Below are positions 1 to 8,074 of a stretch of DNA of 14,939 bases, piece after piece. The notes beneath the pieces are model-generated. The model was given only the letters and a program-made list of their open reading frames with translations, did not search any database and was not told the origin of the DNA. Both the position numbers and the translations under genes were made by a program. This stretch comes from DUEL01 sp964580565 (lineage in GTDB: Bacteria; Chloroflexota; Anaerolineae; B4-G1; DUEL01). The DNA lies in assembly GCA_964580565.1 (NCBI GenBank), contig CAZOLN010000062.1, positions 1 to 14,939 on the forward strand, in the 5' to 3' direction. Every line of letters begins with the position of its first letter. Position 1 is the first letter of the stretch.

Positions 1-1052
1 GTGGAAAGGCGTCGCCCTTCCCACTCCACCACGTCGTGGCCGACGGAGCCGATGAGGTCCACCTCCTGATACCAGACCGGCGTGACGTCCAGCCGCATCC
101 GGCGCAGGTTGACCCCCACCAGGACCACCGTCCCGCCGGCCCGGGCCCAGCGGAGGGCGTCGTTGAGCGTGGATTCGATCCCCACCACATCGAAGATCAC
201 GTCGAACCCACCCATCAGCATCCGGTTGCCACCCCGCCCTTCGTAGAGCCGTGCGCCGGTCAGCCGCGCCACCTGGGCGTAGCCGTCGTCGCGGGCGAGG
301 AAGGTGTGGTCGGCCCCCGCCCAACGGGCCATCTCCGCCTGCCAGGGGAACTCGGCGACGGCGGTGAGTTCGCACGCTGGCTGCAACAGCCGCACCACCT
401 GGATCAGCAACAGACCGACCGTCCCACAGCCGATGACCAACACCCGCTCGCCAGGCCGCACCGGTCGGCGCCAGGCAGCGTGGATAGCGACGGCGGCCGG
501 CTCGGTGAAGATGGCCTGCTCGTCGGTCAGGTCCTCCGGGACGGGGAGCAGCGCGGCGGCCGGGGTGATGAAAGAGTCGCCGAAGCCCCCGCCGATAGGC
601 TCGAAGGGGCGCGGCTCCGAGGCCCGCTCGCAGAGGACCCGGTGGCCTCGCGCGCAGGCAGGGCAGAGGTCCTCCAGCCCGCGCGCCCGACAGTCGTCCG
701 CCCGCCCCCACCGGACCACCCGGTCGCCCACCCGAAACCCCTCCACTCCCTCTCCAACCTCCACCACCTCCCCCACCATCTCGTGCCCCAGGTAGATCCG
801 GCGGTGGGCAGGCAACGCGACGGGAGCCACGTCCAGGTCGGCGTCGAGGAACGCCTGGTGGAGGTCACTCCCGCAGATGCCGCACAGTCGGTTGCGGACC
901 CGCACCCAGCCGGGGGCGGGCAGCGGCGGGTCGGGCTGGTCGATCAGCCGCAGAGGGGAAAAGAAGGCGAAGTAGGCCCCGGGGGTAAGGCGGCCCAAAG
1001 CGCGGGTGAGCAACACCCGGGGGATGGAGAGATCGAGTACCATCACCCGCAC
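1..1052 (-). CDS. Zinc-dependent MDR alcohol dehydrogenase (partial, 3' end outside window)
   Basis: Medium-chain dehydrogenase/reductase that should oxidise an alcohol or polyol with NAD(P). The 350 visible codons start at GTG 1052, chosen because AGGAAGGAG lies 7 bases upstream; ATG 1043 is a weaker alternative. Seen: CGICGSDLH with the likely catalytic-zinc Cys60, GHEMVGEVVEVG with His90-Glu91 (the zinc ADH signature), a structural-zinc loop with Cys121, Cys130, Cys133 and Cys141, and a Rossmann turn GCGTVG at 208-213. All ligands for both zinc sites are present, so the enzyme looks intact up to the edge; the end of the C-terminal cofactor domain is missing. The first 45 residues are longer than in classical ADHs. 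The gene follows amrS by 29 bases on the same strand and probably shares its promoter. Substrate cannot be named from sequence; sorbitol/threonine-dehydrogenase-like subfamilies are alternatives. Confidence 0.92.
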   Translation of the reverse strand, partial: MRVMVLDLSIPRVLLTRALGRLTPGAYFAFFSPLRLIDQPDPPLPAPGWVRVRNRLCGICGSDLHQAFLDADLDVAPVALPAHRRIYLGHEMVGEVVEVGEGVEGFRVGDRVVRWGRADDCRARGLEDLCPACARGHRVLCERASEPRPFEPIGGGFGDSFITPAAALLPVPEDLTDEQAIFTEPAAVAIHAAWRRPVRPGERVLVIGCGTVGLLLIQVVRLLQPACELTAVAEFPWQAEMARWAGADHTFLARDDGYAQVARLTGARLYEGRGGNRMLMGGFDVIFDVVGIESTLNDALRWARAGGTVVLVGVNLRRMRLDVTPVWYQEVDLIGSVGHDVVEWEGRRLS

Positions 1053-1081
1053 GCTGAGACTCCTTCCTGCCGTGGTAGGGA

Positions 1082-2098
1082 TCACGCGCCCATTCCCACC
1101 CCCGCCACGGCCGCACCACACACGGGACAGGTGCTCTCAGGGGTCACGTTCCGCTCCAAGATCCAGTAGCCGGAGCGGCGGATCAGGACGTGACCACAGT
1201 TGTGGCAGAGGGTGTTGGCCTCACCGGACACATTGCCGACGTAAATGTACCGGAGGCCTGCCTTCTGACCGATCTCCCGCGCCCGCTGGAGGGTGGTGAT
1301 CGGCGTCGGCGGCACGTCGGACATCCGGTAGGCCGGGAAGAACCGGCTGATATGCCAAGGGGTCTCCGGCCCCAGTTCCTGGGCGATGAACTCCGCCGCG
1401 TCCCGCAGTTCGGCCGGATCGTCGTTGATGCCGGGAATGACCAAAGTGGTCACCTCGACCCAGATGCCCAGTTCTTTCATCTTCTTGAGGCTATCCAGCA
1501 CCGGCTGCAGCCGCGCACCGACGTACTTCCGGTACGTCTCATCCCGGAAGGCCTTCAGATCGACGTTGGCTGCGTCCAGGTACGGATGGAGGGTCTCCAG
1601 CATCTCCCCGGTCATGTACCCGTTGGTGACGTAGACGTTGGCGATCCCAGCCTTGCGGGCCAGGCGGGCGGTGTCGTAGGTGAGTTCGAAGAAGACGGTA
1701 GGCTCGGTGTAGGTGTAGGCGATGGAGCGGCTGCCGGCCCGGCGAGCGGCACCGACGATCTGCTCCGGGCTAGCAGGCTGGCCCATGATGAGGTGCTGCT
1801 CACGGACCATCTGGGAGATCTCCCAGTTCTGGCACCACTGGCAGCGGAAGTTGCACCCTGGCGTGGCGATGGAATAGGCCGTTGAACCGGGGTAAAAGTG
1901 GTGAAGCGGCTTCTTCTCAATGGGGTCCACGTGCTGGGCGATGATCCGTCCGTAAACCAGCGTGTAGAGGGTCCCTTCCCGGTTCTCCCGCACCTGGCAG
2001 ACGCCCCGCTTCCCTTCAGCGATCAGGCAGCGGTGGGCGCAAAGGTTGCACCGCACCCGGCGGTCCGAAAGGCGCTCGTAGAGCATCCCCTCCTTCAT
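1082..2098 (-). CDS. amrS: AmmeMemoRadiSam system radical SAM enzyme
   Basis: Radical SAM protein of 338 residues, related to pyruvate formate-lyase activating enzymes. Seen: an N-terminal cysteine cluster (Cys17, Cys20, Cys24, Cys34), the cluster-binding motif CNFRCQWC with Cys82, Cys86 and Cys89, the TPGCNF context typical of AmrS, and a C-terminal zinc-ribbon-like unit with CHNC at 298-301 and CPVC at 324-327. Family knowledge: AmrS-type genes often occur with Memo and AMMECR1 genes, and the chemistry of the set is not firmly settled. Neither partner lies in this window; the downstream neighbour is instead a zinc MDR dehydrogenase 29 bases away. Met1 is preferred because AGGGGG lies about 6 bases before it; Met5 would have its purine-rich signal too close. 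A promoter with a perfect TATAAT lies just upstream. Function at the reaction level is unknown. Confidence 0.9.
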   Translation of the reverse strand: MKEGMLYERLSDRRVRCNLCAHRCLIAEGKRGVCQVRENREGTLYTLVYGRIIAQHVDPIEKKPLHHFYPGSTAYSIATPGCNFRCQWCQNWEISQMVREQHLIMGQPASPEQIVGAARRAGSRSIAYTYTEPTVFFELTYDTARLARKAGIANVYVTNGYMTGEMLETLHPYLDAANVDLKAFRDETYRKYVGARLQPVLDSLKKMKELGIWVEVTTLVIPGINDDPAELRDAAEFIAQELGPETPWHISRFFPAYRMSDVPPTPITTLQRAREIGQKAGLRYIYVGNVSGEANTLCHNCGHVLIRRSGYWILERNVTPESTCPVCGAAVAGVGMGA

Positions 2099-2118
2099 CT
2101 CCCACCCCCTTCGGCCCC

Positions 2119-2146
2119 ATTATAGGCCATTCCTCTCCCACGACAA
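2119..2146 (-). promoter_or_regulatory. Sigma-70-type promoter of amrS and the dehydrogenase
   Basis: On the minus strand, TTGTCG (2141-2146) and a perfect TATAAT (2119-2124) are separated by 16 bases. The predicted start is near 2112, leaving a short leader of about 14 bases before the amrS ATG. It lies back-to-back with the rpsA promoter, with no convergent overlap. Confidence 0.65.
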
Positions 2147-2184
2147 CCCCGATCACCTAGTCACCCAACCCCACTCACACCCGG

Positions 2185-2212
2185 TTGCAGTCGCTCCGAA
2201 ACCGATTATAAT
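2185..2212 (+). promoter_or_regulatory. Promoter of the rpsA-clpC-cdaAR-der run
   Basis: A perfect TATAAT at 2207-2212 follows a weak -35 TTGCAG (2185-2190) after 16 bases. The leader would be about 26 bases and contains GGAGGA (2235-2240), 5 bases before the rpsA ATG. The -35 matches consensus only in TTG, so the promoter may depend on the -10 or on an activator. Confidence 0.6.
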
Positions 2213-2245
2213 ACAGATGCAGATACCCTGCCCCGGAGGACGCCG

Positions 2246-3475
2246 ATGCGTAGAGATGCCAACGAGTCCGAGTCACCTCACCTGGCCGACGACCATCCGC
2301 TGGCTCAACTGCTGGAGGAGTACGCCCCTGTCTGCTCGCTAGAACGAGGCGCCATCGTCCGCGGCGTGATCGTCCAGGTCGAACAGACGGCCCTCGTGGT
2401 GGACGTGGGAGCCAAGTGCGAAGGGGTGGTCCCAGAAAGGGAACTGGCGCGGCTGGACCCAGGGTTCCTAGCGTCACTCAAGCCGGGAGACGAGGTCGAC
2501 GTCTGCGTGCTCAACCCGGACGGCCCGCGCGGGGAGATCGTCCTATCCATCCTGCGAGCCCAGCAGGTCCAGGATTGGTGCCGCGCTCGGGCGTTGAAGG
2601 AGAGCAGGGAGATCGTCGAACTGGAGGTCGAGAGTTCCAACCGAGGAGGGTTGCTGGTCCGCATCGGTGGCCTGCGCGGCTTCGTCCCGGCATCCCAACT
2701 GGATCCGGCCCGGGGCATCCCTCGGATCTCCGATCCGACCTGCAGTGAAGCGCTGTCCCGGCTGGTGGGCAACCGGATACGGCTGGTGGTCATCGAGGCG
2801 GACCAAGACAGGAACCGGCTGATCCTCTCCGAACGGGCCGCGTTGGCCCGGCAGCGGGAGGAGGAGAGCAAGCGGATCTTGGCGACGCTACAGGAAGGGG
2901 AGGTTCGTAAGGGCAGGGTCAGAAATCTGACGCACTTTGGGGCCTTCATCGACCTGGGAGGGCTGGACGGGCTGCTGCATCTCTCCGAGATCTCGTGGCA
3001 ACCGGTGGAGCATCCCGCCGACGTGCTCCAGGTCGGACAGGAGGTAGAGGTGCTGGTGCTCAGCGTCGACCGGGAACGGCAGCAGGTCGCGTTGAGCATG
3101 AAACGGCTGGAGCCCGATCCCTGGGTGACGGTCGGGGAGCGGTACCGGATCGGCCAACTGGTCCAGGCGCGGATCACCCGGCTGACCAAGTGGGGCGCTT
3201 TCGCCCGCATCGTCGGGGACGAAGCGATCGAGGGTCTGATCCATATCTCCGAACTGGACGAGAGAAGACTCAACCATCCAGGCGAGGTCGTCCAGCCGGG
3301 GGACGTGGTCACGCTGCGGGTGGTCCGCCTGGAGCCGGAACGGCACCGGATGGGGCTGAGCCTGCGGCAGGCCCTGGGGATGTCGGACCGGGAGAAGAGG
3401 GAACGAGGGGTTTCACCCCCTCCACCCCCCCAAGCTCCCTCCCCTCCGCCCCTTGGCGAGGCCCTCCACAAGTGA
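2246..3475 (+). CDS. rpsA: Ribosomal protein S1 homologue with four S1 domains
   Basis: RNA-binding protein of 409 residues expected to help 30S subunits bind mRNA. Four S1 OB-fold repeats are visible at about 34-105, 122-196, 218-288 and 304-375. The third and fourth carry the best signatures (HFGAFIDLGGLDGLLHLSEI and KWGAFARI...EGLIHISEL). The first two are more divergent, as is usual at the N-terminal end of S1. E. coli S1 has six repeats; four-repeat forms are common in other phyla. The ATG at 2246 has GGAGGA 5 bases upstream. The last 30 residues form a proline-rich tail (PPPPPQAPSPPP) encoded by C-rich low-complexity DNA containing a GAGGGG/CCCCTC inverted repeat. A general S1-domain regulator is the alternative to a true ribosomal S1. 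clpC follows after 69 bases. Confidence 0.86.
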   Translation: MRRDANESESPHLADDHPLAQLLEEYAPVCSLERGAIVRGVIVQVEQTALVVDVGAKCEGVVPERELARLDPGFLASLKPGDEVDVCVLNPDGPRGEIVLSILRAQQVQDWCRARALKESREIVELEVESSNRGGLLVRIGGLRGFVPASQLDPARGIPRISDPTCSEALSRLVGNRIRLVVIEADQDRNRLILSERAALARQREEESKRILATLQEGEVRKGRVRNLTHFGAFIDLGGLDGLLHLSEISWQPVEHPADVLQVGQEVEVLVLSVDRERQQVALSMKRLEPDPWVTVGERYRIGQLVQARITRLTKWGAFARIVGDEAIEGLIHISELDERRLNHPGEVVQPGDVVTLRVVRLEPERHRMGLSLRQALGMSDREKRERGVSPPPPPQAPSPPPLGEALHK

Positions 3476-3476
3476 C

Positions 3477-3521
3477 CCGCTTCGCGAAGAAAGCGGAGCC
3501 TGGGCGGGCTGAAGGCCGCCT
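3477..3521 (+). repeat. Two adjacent hairpins in the rpsA-clpC gap, the second REP-like
   Basis: CCGCTT (3477-3482) pairs with AAGCGG (3491-3496) across an 8-base loop. Directly after it, GGGCGG (3502-3507) pairs with CCGCCT (3516-3521, one G-T wobble) around GCTGAAGG. The second has the GGCTGAAGGCC core also seen as a perfect palindrome at 14903-14918. No T-tract follows either hairpin, so termination is not supported; attenuation, mRNA processing or a dispersed palindromic repeat are more likely. Confidence 0.5.
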
Positions 3522-3544
3522 GCGGGGAAAGCGGATAAAATAGT

Positions 3545-5989
3545 ATGGAAAAAAGTCACTGGGAGCGATTCACACCAGAAGCGGGGCGGGCTCTCCGCAT
3601 CGCCGAGGAGGCGGCCGCTCAGATGCACCACCTCTACGTGGGCACTGAGCACCTCCTCCTGGGCCTGCTCCAGGAGGGACAAGGCGGCGCGGCCCGGCTC
3701 CTGCGCCAATCGGGCCTAGATCCCCAGGAGGTCCGCAATCTGATCCTGCAACTCAACCCGGAGGATCAGCCCCGACGGCTCAGCCGCCCAGCGCTGACGG
3801 AGAGCACGAAGCGGGTGATCCAGCACGCGCTGGAGGAGGCCCGGCGGCGCGGGGACCCCAAGGTCGACACCGAGCACATCCTGCTCGCCCTGATCCAGGA
3901 GGAGCGCGGGATGGCGCTGGACATCCTGCACACCCTGGGGGTCGATACCGAGGCGCTGCGCCGCAAGGCGATCCGCTCGCTGGCCGGGCGCCCGGTCCCC
4001 GCCACCCGCCGACGGCTCGTCCGCAGGACAGCGCGGACCCCGCTGGTGGACCAACTGGCGACCGACCTGACCGCGCTGGCCGAAGAGGGGAAGTTGGACC
4101 CGGTGATCGGGCGGGAGCAGGAGATCGAGCGGGTCATCCAGATCCTGGCCCGCCGGACGAAGAACAACCCCGCCCTCATCGGCGAGCCGGGGGTGGGCAA
4201 GACCGCCATCGTCGAGGGGCTGGCCCAGCGGATCGTCGCTGGAGACGCGCCCTCCATCCTATTGGACAAGCGGGTCCTTCAGTTAGACGTGGGCTCCCTG
4301 GTCGCCGGGACGATGTACCGGGGCCAGTTCGAGGAGCGGCTGAAGAAGGTGCTGGACGAACTGAAGCGGAGCAACTCCATCCTCTTCATCGACGAGATGC
4401 ATATGCTGGTCGGGGCCGGGGCGGCCGGTTCGTCGGTGGACGCGGCCAACATCCTCAAGCCGGCCCTGGCGCGGGGCGAGCTCCAGTGTATCGGCGCGAC
4501 CACCCTGGACGAGTACCGTCGATACATCGAGTCGGACGCGGCCCTGGAGCGTCGCTTCCAGCCGGTCCTCGTCGAGGAGCCCACCGCTGAGGAGACCATC
4601 GAGATCCTGCGCGGCGTGGCCCCTCTCTACGAGGCCCACCATCGGCTCCGCATCACCGACGAAGCGCTGGTGGCCGCCGCCCGCCTCTCCGCCCGCTACA
4701 TCTCCGACCGGTACCTGCCGGATAAGGCGATCGACCTGATCGACGAAGCCGCCTCCCGGGTGCGGATGTACAAGGCCCCCCAGGCGATCGAGATGCGCAA
4801 AGCGTACACCGCCCTGCGGGAGGTCGAGCGGAAGGCGGAGCAGGCGGTGGAGGAGCAGCGGTTCGAGGAGGCCCGACGGCTCCGGATGGAGGCCGAGCGG
4901 CTAAGCGAGCGGATCGAAGCGCTGCGGGAGGAGTGGGACAGCGGCGCAGACCTCGTCGTCCGGCCGGAGGACGTGGCCGAGGTCGTCTCGATGTGGACCG
5001 GCATCCCCGTCGCCCAGTTGACGGCCCAGGAGTCGGAACGGCTCCTCCACATCGAGGAGGAACTGAAGAGGCGGATCGTCGGACAGGACGAGGCGATCGA
5101 GGTGATCGCCCGGGCCATCCGACGGGCCCGCGCCGGGTTGAAGGACCCCCGCCGTCCGATCGGCTCCTTCATCTTCCTCGGGCCCACAGGCGTGGGCAAG
5201 ACGGAGTTGACCCGCGCGCTGGCGGAGTTCCTCTTCGGCACCGAGGAGGCGTTGATCCGGCTGGACATGTCGGAATTTATGGAACGGCACACCGTCGCCC
5301 GCCTGGTCGGTGCGCCGCCCGGGTACGTCGGTTATGAGGACGCAGGGCAGTTGACCGAGGCGGTCCGCCGCCGCCCCTTCTCCATCGTCGTCTTCGACGA
5401 GGTGGAGAAGGCCCATCCGGAGATCTTCAACATCCTTCTCCAGGTGATGGAAGAAGGCAACCTCACCGACGCCCGGGGGCGTCGGGTGGACTTCCGCAAC
5501 ACGATCGTGATTATGACCTCCAACATCGGCGCGGAGACCATCCGCCGGGGCGGGCTGGGTTTCTCCCTCCCATCCGACCGCGGACGGGAAGCGGAACTGG
5601 ACTACAAAGAGATGAGCCAGCGGCTCCAGGAGGAACTGAAACGGACGTTCCGACCGGAGTTCCTGAACCGGCTGGACGCGGTGGTCATCTTCCGACCGCT
5701 GGGACCGGAGCAGGTGGCGCAGATTGTGGACCTGGAGATCGCCAAGGTCGCGGCCCGCCTGGAGGAGCAGGAGATCACCTTGGAGATCTCCCCCGCGGCG
5801 CGGGACCTGCTGGCCCGAGAGGGGTTCTCGCCGGAGTACGGCGCGCGCCCCCTGCGGCGGGTGATCCAGCGGCGGGTCGAGGATCCGCTGTCGGACGCGA
5901 TGCTGGGCGGTCGGTTCACCGCGGGGGACAGGGTGCTGGTGGATGTGGAGGGGGATGAGATCGTCCTGAAGAAAGCCTCGCATGATTGA
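3545..5989 (+). CDS. clpC: ATP-dependent Clp protease ATP-binding subunit ClpC
   Basis: Hexameric AAA+ unfoldase of 814 residues that feeds substrates to ClpP in the cytoplasm. Seen: a double Clp N-domain (about 4-145), first AAA+ module with Walker A GEPGVGKT at 213-220 and Walker B IDE ending at Glu284, a UVR-type coiled insert at about 434-468 (EEQRFEEARRLRMEAERL), and a second AAA+ module with GPTGVGKT at 546-553 and FDE ending at Glu619. An LGF tripeptide at 671-673 sits where the ClpP-docking loop belongs, favouring ClpC over the disaggregase ClpB, as does the short middle insert. Length matches the family. No clear Shine-Dalgarno precedes ATG 3545; GGATAAAATAG lies immediately before it, which could be a -10-like element for a leaderless or very short-leader transcript. 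No McsB/McsA genes are present. The cdaA start overlaps its stop by 8 bases. Confidence 0.96.
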   Translation: MEKSHWERFTPEAGRALRIAEEAAAQMHHLYVGTEHLLLGLLQEGQGGAARLLRQSGLDPQEVRNLILQLNPEDQPRRLSRPALTESTKRVIQHALEEARRRGDPKVDTEHILLALIQEERGMALDILHTLGVDTEALRRKAIRSLAGRPVPATRRRLVRRTARTPLVDQLATDLTALAEEGKLDPVIGREQEIERVIQILARRTKNNPALIGEPGVGKTAIVEGLAQRIVAGDAPSILLDKRVLQLDVGSLVAGTMYRGQFEERLKKVLDELKRSNSILFIDEMHMLVGAGAAGSSVDAANILKPALARGELQCIGATTLDEYRRYIESDAALERRFQPVLVEEPTAEETIEILRGVAPLYEAHHRLRITDEALVAAARLSARYISDRYLPDKAIDLIDEAASRVRMYKAPQAIEMRKAYTALREVERKAEQAVEEQRFEEARRLRMEAERLSERIEALREEWDSGADLVVRPEDVAEVVSMWTGIPVAQLTAQESERLLHIEEELKRRIVGQDEAIEVIARAIRRARAGLKDPRRPIGSFIFLGPTGVGKTELTRALAEFLFGTEEALIRLDMSEFMERHTVARLVGAPPGYVGYEDAGQLTEAVRRRPFSIVVFDEVEKAHPEIFNILLQVMEEGNLTDARGRRVDFRNTIVIMTSNIGAETIRRGGLGFSLPSDRGREAELDYKEMSQRLQEELKRTFRPEFLNRLDAVVIFRPLGPEQVAQIVDLEIAKVAARLEEQEITLEISPAARDLLAREGFSPEYGARPLRRVIQRRVEDPLSDAMLGGRFTAGDRVLVDVEGDEIVLKKASHD

Positions 5990-6833
5990 TCTGGTGTGGG
6001 TCCTCCAACGGCTGACCTGGACCGACCTCCTGGACATCTTCCTCGTTGCTCTGATCATCTTCCTTATCCTCTACTTCCTCCGGGGGACCCGTGCTGTCTC
6101 CCTGCTGCGGGGTATCGTCCTGCTGACCATCATCCTGGCGCTGCTGGGGGGCCTCTTCCCGCTCCGAGCGTTCGGTTGGCTGGTGGAGCGGGCGTTGCCG
6201 GCCCTCCTGGTGGCCGTGCCGGTCATCTTCCAGCCGGAACTCCGCCGGGCGCTGGAGCGGCTGGGACGGGCCGGTGGACTGCTCGCCCGCCCCACGGGCC
6301 GAAAGGCCGCCATCGAACGGGCCATCGTCGCCGTCACGAAGGCTGCCCGCATCCTCGCCAAGCGCAAGACCGGCGCGCTGATCGTCTTTGAGCGGGAGAC
6401 CGGCCTGCAGGACTATGTAGAGACCGGGGTCCTCCTCAACGCCGACCCCTCCTCCGAACTGCTCATCGCCCTCTTCAACCCGCAGGCCGCCCTCCACGAC
6501 GGCGCAGTGATCCTGCGGAACGGCCGGGTGATCGCCGCCTCCTGCGTCCTGCCCCTCTCCACCGCCTTCCTGGACGACCGCCGCCTGGGGCTGCGCCACC
6601 GGGCCGCGCTGGGGATCACCGAGGAATCCGACGCGGTGGCCGTCGTCGTCTCCGAGGAGCGGGGGACGATCTCCGTGGCCCACAACGGCCGGATCATCCG
6701 GGACCTGGACCCGCAGCGGCTGGAGCCGGTGCTGCGGGCGTTCCACCGGCCTATGCTGGAGCCCCCTTGGCCTGCCTGGCTGCGCCGCTGGTTCGCCCGT
6801 CCAGACGAAGAGAGCCTGGAAGGCCTGAAATGA
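5982..6833 (+). CDS. cdaA: Membrane-bound diadenylate cyclase CdaA
   Basis: Makes c-di-AMP from two ATP. The 283-residue protein has the expected plan: three N-terminal membrane helices (about 14-33, 38-59, 65-83), a short linker and a DAC domain (about 105-250). Both DAC hallmarks are intact: DGA at 173-175 in ALHDGAVIL and RHR at 205-207 in GLRHRAALGITEESDA. c-di-AMP typically controls potassium uptake, osmolyte balance and cell-wall homeostasis. The start overlaps the clpC stop by 8 bases with only weak purines upstream, suggesting translational coupling. The stop overlaps the cdaR start as ATGA. In Firmicutes this pair is normally followed by glmM; here der follows instead. Confidence 0.96.
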   Translation: MIDLVWVLQRLTWTDLLDIFLVALIIFLILYFLRGTRAVSLLRGIVLLTIILALLGGLFPLRAFGWLVERALPALLVAVPVIFQPELRRALERLGRAGGLLARPTGRKAAIERAIVAVTKAARILAKRKTGALIVFERETGLQDYVETGVLLNADPSSELLIALFNPQAALHDGAVILRNGRVIAASCVLPLSTAFLDDRRLGLRHRAALGITEESDAVAVVVSEERGTISVAHNGRIIRDLDPQRLEPVLRAFHRPMLEPPWPAWLRRWFARPDEESLEGLK

Positions 6834-8071
6834 GAAGCGCGCTCCGCTGGCTGTTCTCCAACCTGGGCCTGATCCTCCTCTCCCTCGCCGTGGCTTTTCT
6901 CGTCTGGGCCGTGGCGGTGGAGCAGGAGAATCCCACCCTGGAGCGCCGCTACCCGACCCCCATCCCGGTGACCATCCCGCCTGCACCCGAGGGGATGACC
7001 CTCTACGGGGAGACCGACGTCCAGGTCTACGTCACCCTCCGCGCCCCCCAGTCGGTGATGGAGAGCCTGCGGCCGGAGGATTTCCACGCGACGGTGGACA
7101 TCAGCCAGATGGAGACGGGGTCCTATCGGCTGCCGGTCCTGGTCCAGGTGGATCGGGAGCCGACCCGGGTGCTGGAGGTGGAACCGGCGGAGATCACCCT
7201 GTATCTGGAACCTACGGACCACGCGAGCGTGCCCGTGAGCGTTCGACTGGAGGGGAACACGGCCATCGGATATATCCCTCGTCCACCCATCATCAACCCG
7301 CTGACCACCACGGTCAGCGGCCCCGCCTCCCTGGTCTCCCAGGTGGTGGAAGCGGTCGCCGTCGTCTCGATCGAAGGAGAACGGGCAGACGTCGAGGGGG
7401 CGTTCGAACTGGTCCCTCAGGACGAGAGGGGAGCAGTGGTCCCCTACGTCACCCTCGATCCGGACGAGGTCGCCGTCCACGTCCCGATCGAGAAACTGAG
7501 CGGGTTCCTGGAGGTCGCGGTGACCGCCCTTCTGGAAGGCCAGGTCGCCCCCGGCTACCGCATCTCCAGCATCACCGTGGACCCGCCGTTGGTGACCGTC
7601 TACGGTCCGCCGGACGCCATCGAGCAGATCCCCGGCTACCTCCAGACGGTCCCTCTGAACCTGGAGGGGGCCAAGGGCGATATCGAGGCTCAACTCCCGC
7701 TGGTGGTCCCGGAGGGCGTCTCCCTGGTGGGAATGGACGAGCCGGTGGTCACCGTACAGGTATCCGTCGTCCCCCTGGAGGGCAGCCTGACCGTCGAGCG
7801 GAGGGTGGAGATCCAGGGTCTGGAGCCGGGCATCACCGCCACCGTCGCGCCGGAGATGGTGGAGGTGATCCTCAGCGGCCCCCTGCCGGTCCTCGATCAG
7901 TTGACGGAGGGGGACGTGCGCGTCCTGGTCGATCTGCTGGGGCTGAACCCGGGGATCCACTCGCTGGAGCCGGAGGTGGTCGCGCCGCCGGAGGTGGTGA
8001 CGGAGGCGGTGATCCCCTCCAGCGTGCAGGTAGAGATCATCCTGCTGGTCACTCCCACACCGGAGAGGTAA
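6830..8071 (+). CDS. cdaR: YbbR-repeat protein CdaR, partner of CdaA
   Basis: Predicted extracytoplasmic regulator of CdaA, 413 residues from ATG 6830. This start gives GGAAGG 6 bases upstream, the ATGA overlap with cdaA and a clean N-terminus; an upstream ATG at 6767 would place extra residues before the anchor. One membrane helix (about 8-30) is followed by four YbbR-type beta-rich repeats at about 40-127, 132-221, 225-314 and 319-406, recognisable by recurring units such as ITLYLEP, VTVYGPPDAI and VEVILSGPLPVL. In Firmicutes CdaR binds and modulates CdaA at the membrane, and the coupled arrangement here suggests the same. The protein ends in a short TPTPER tail. der begins 3 bases after the stop. 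Confidence 0.93.
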   Translation: MRSALRWLFSNLGLILLSLAVAFLVWAVAVEQENPTLERRYPTPIPVTIPPAPEGMTLYGETDVQVYVTLRAPQSVMESLRPEDFHATVDISQMETGSYRLPVLVQVDREPTRVLEVEPAEITLYLEPTDHASVPVSVRLEGNTAIGYIPRPPIINPLTTTVSGPASLVSQVVEAVAVVSIEGERADVEGAFELVPQDERGAVVPYVTLDPDEVAVHVPIEKLSGFLEVAVTALLEGQVAPGYRISSITVDPPLVTVYGPPDAIEQIPGYLQTVPLNLEGAKGDIEAQLPLVVPEGVSLVGMDEPVVTVQVSVVPLEGSLTVERRVEIQGLEPGITATVAPEMVEVILSGPLPVLDQLTEGDVRVLVDLLGLNPGIHSLEPEVVAPPEVVTEAVIPSSVQVEIILLVTPTPER

Positions 8072-8074
8072 CCG

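Noticed and set aside
36..1169. Open frame of 377 codons on the plus strand
   Set aside because: It is antisense to the MDR dehydrogenase, which has both zinc sites and a Rossmann motif, and it overlaps the amrS 3' end. Its own translation is Pro/His/Arg-rich and unlike any family.
3405..3422. GAGGGG/CCCCTC inverted repeat as a terminator
   Set aside because: It lies inside the rpsA frame, has a six-base stem and is followed by C-rich rather than T-rich DNA.
6767..6829. Upstream ATG extending cdaR by 21 codons
   Set aside because: ATG 6830 has GGAAGG at 6 bases, overlaps the cdaA stop as ATGA and puts the membrane anchor at the N-terminus, as in the family.
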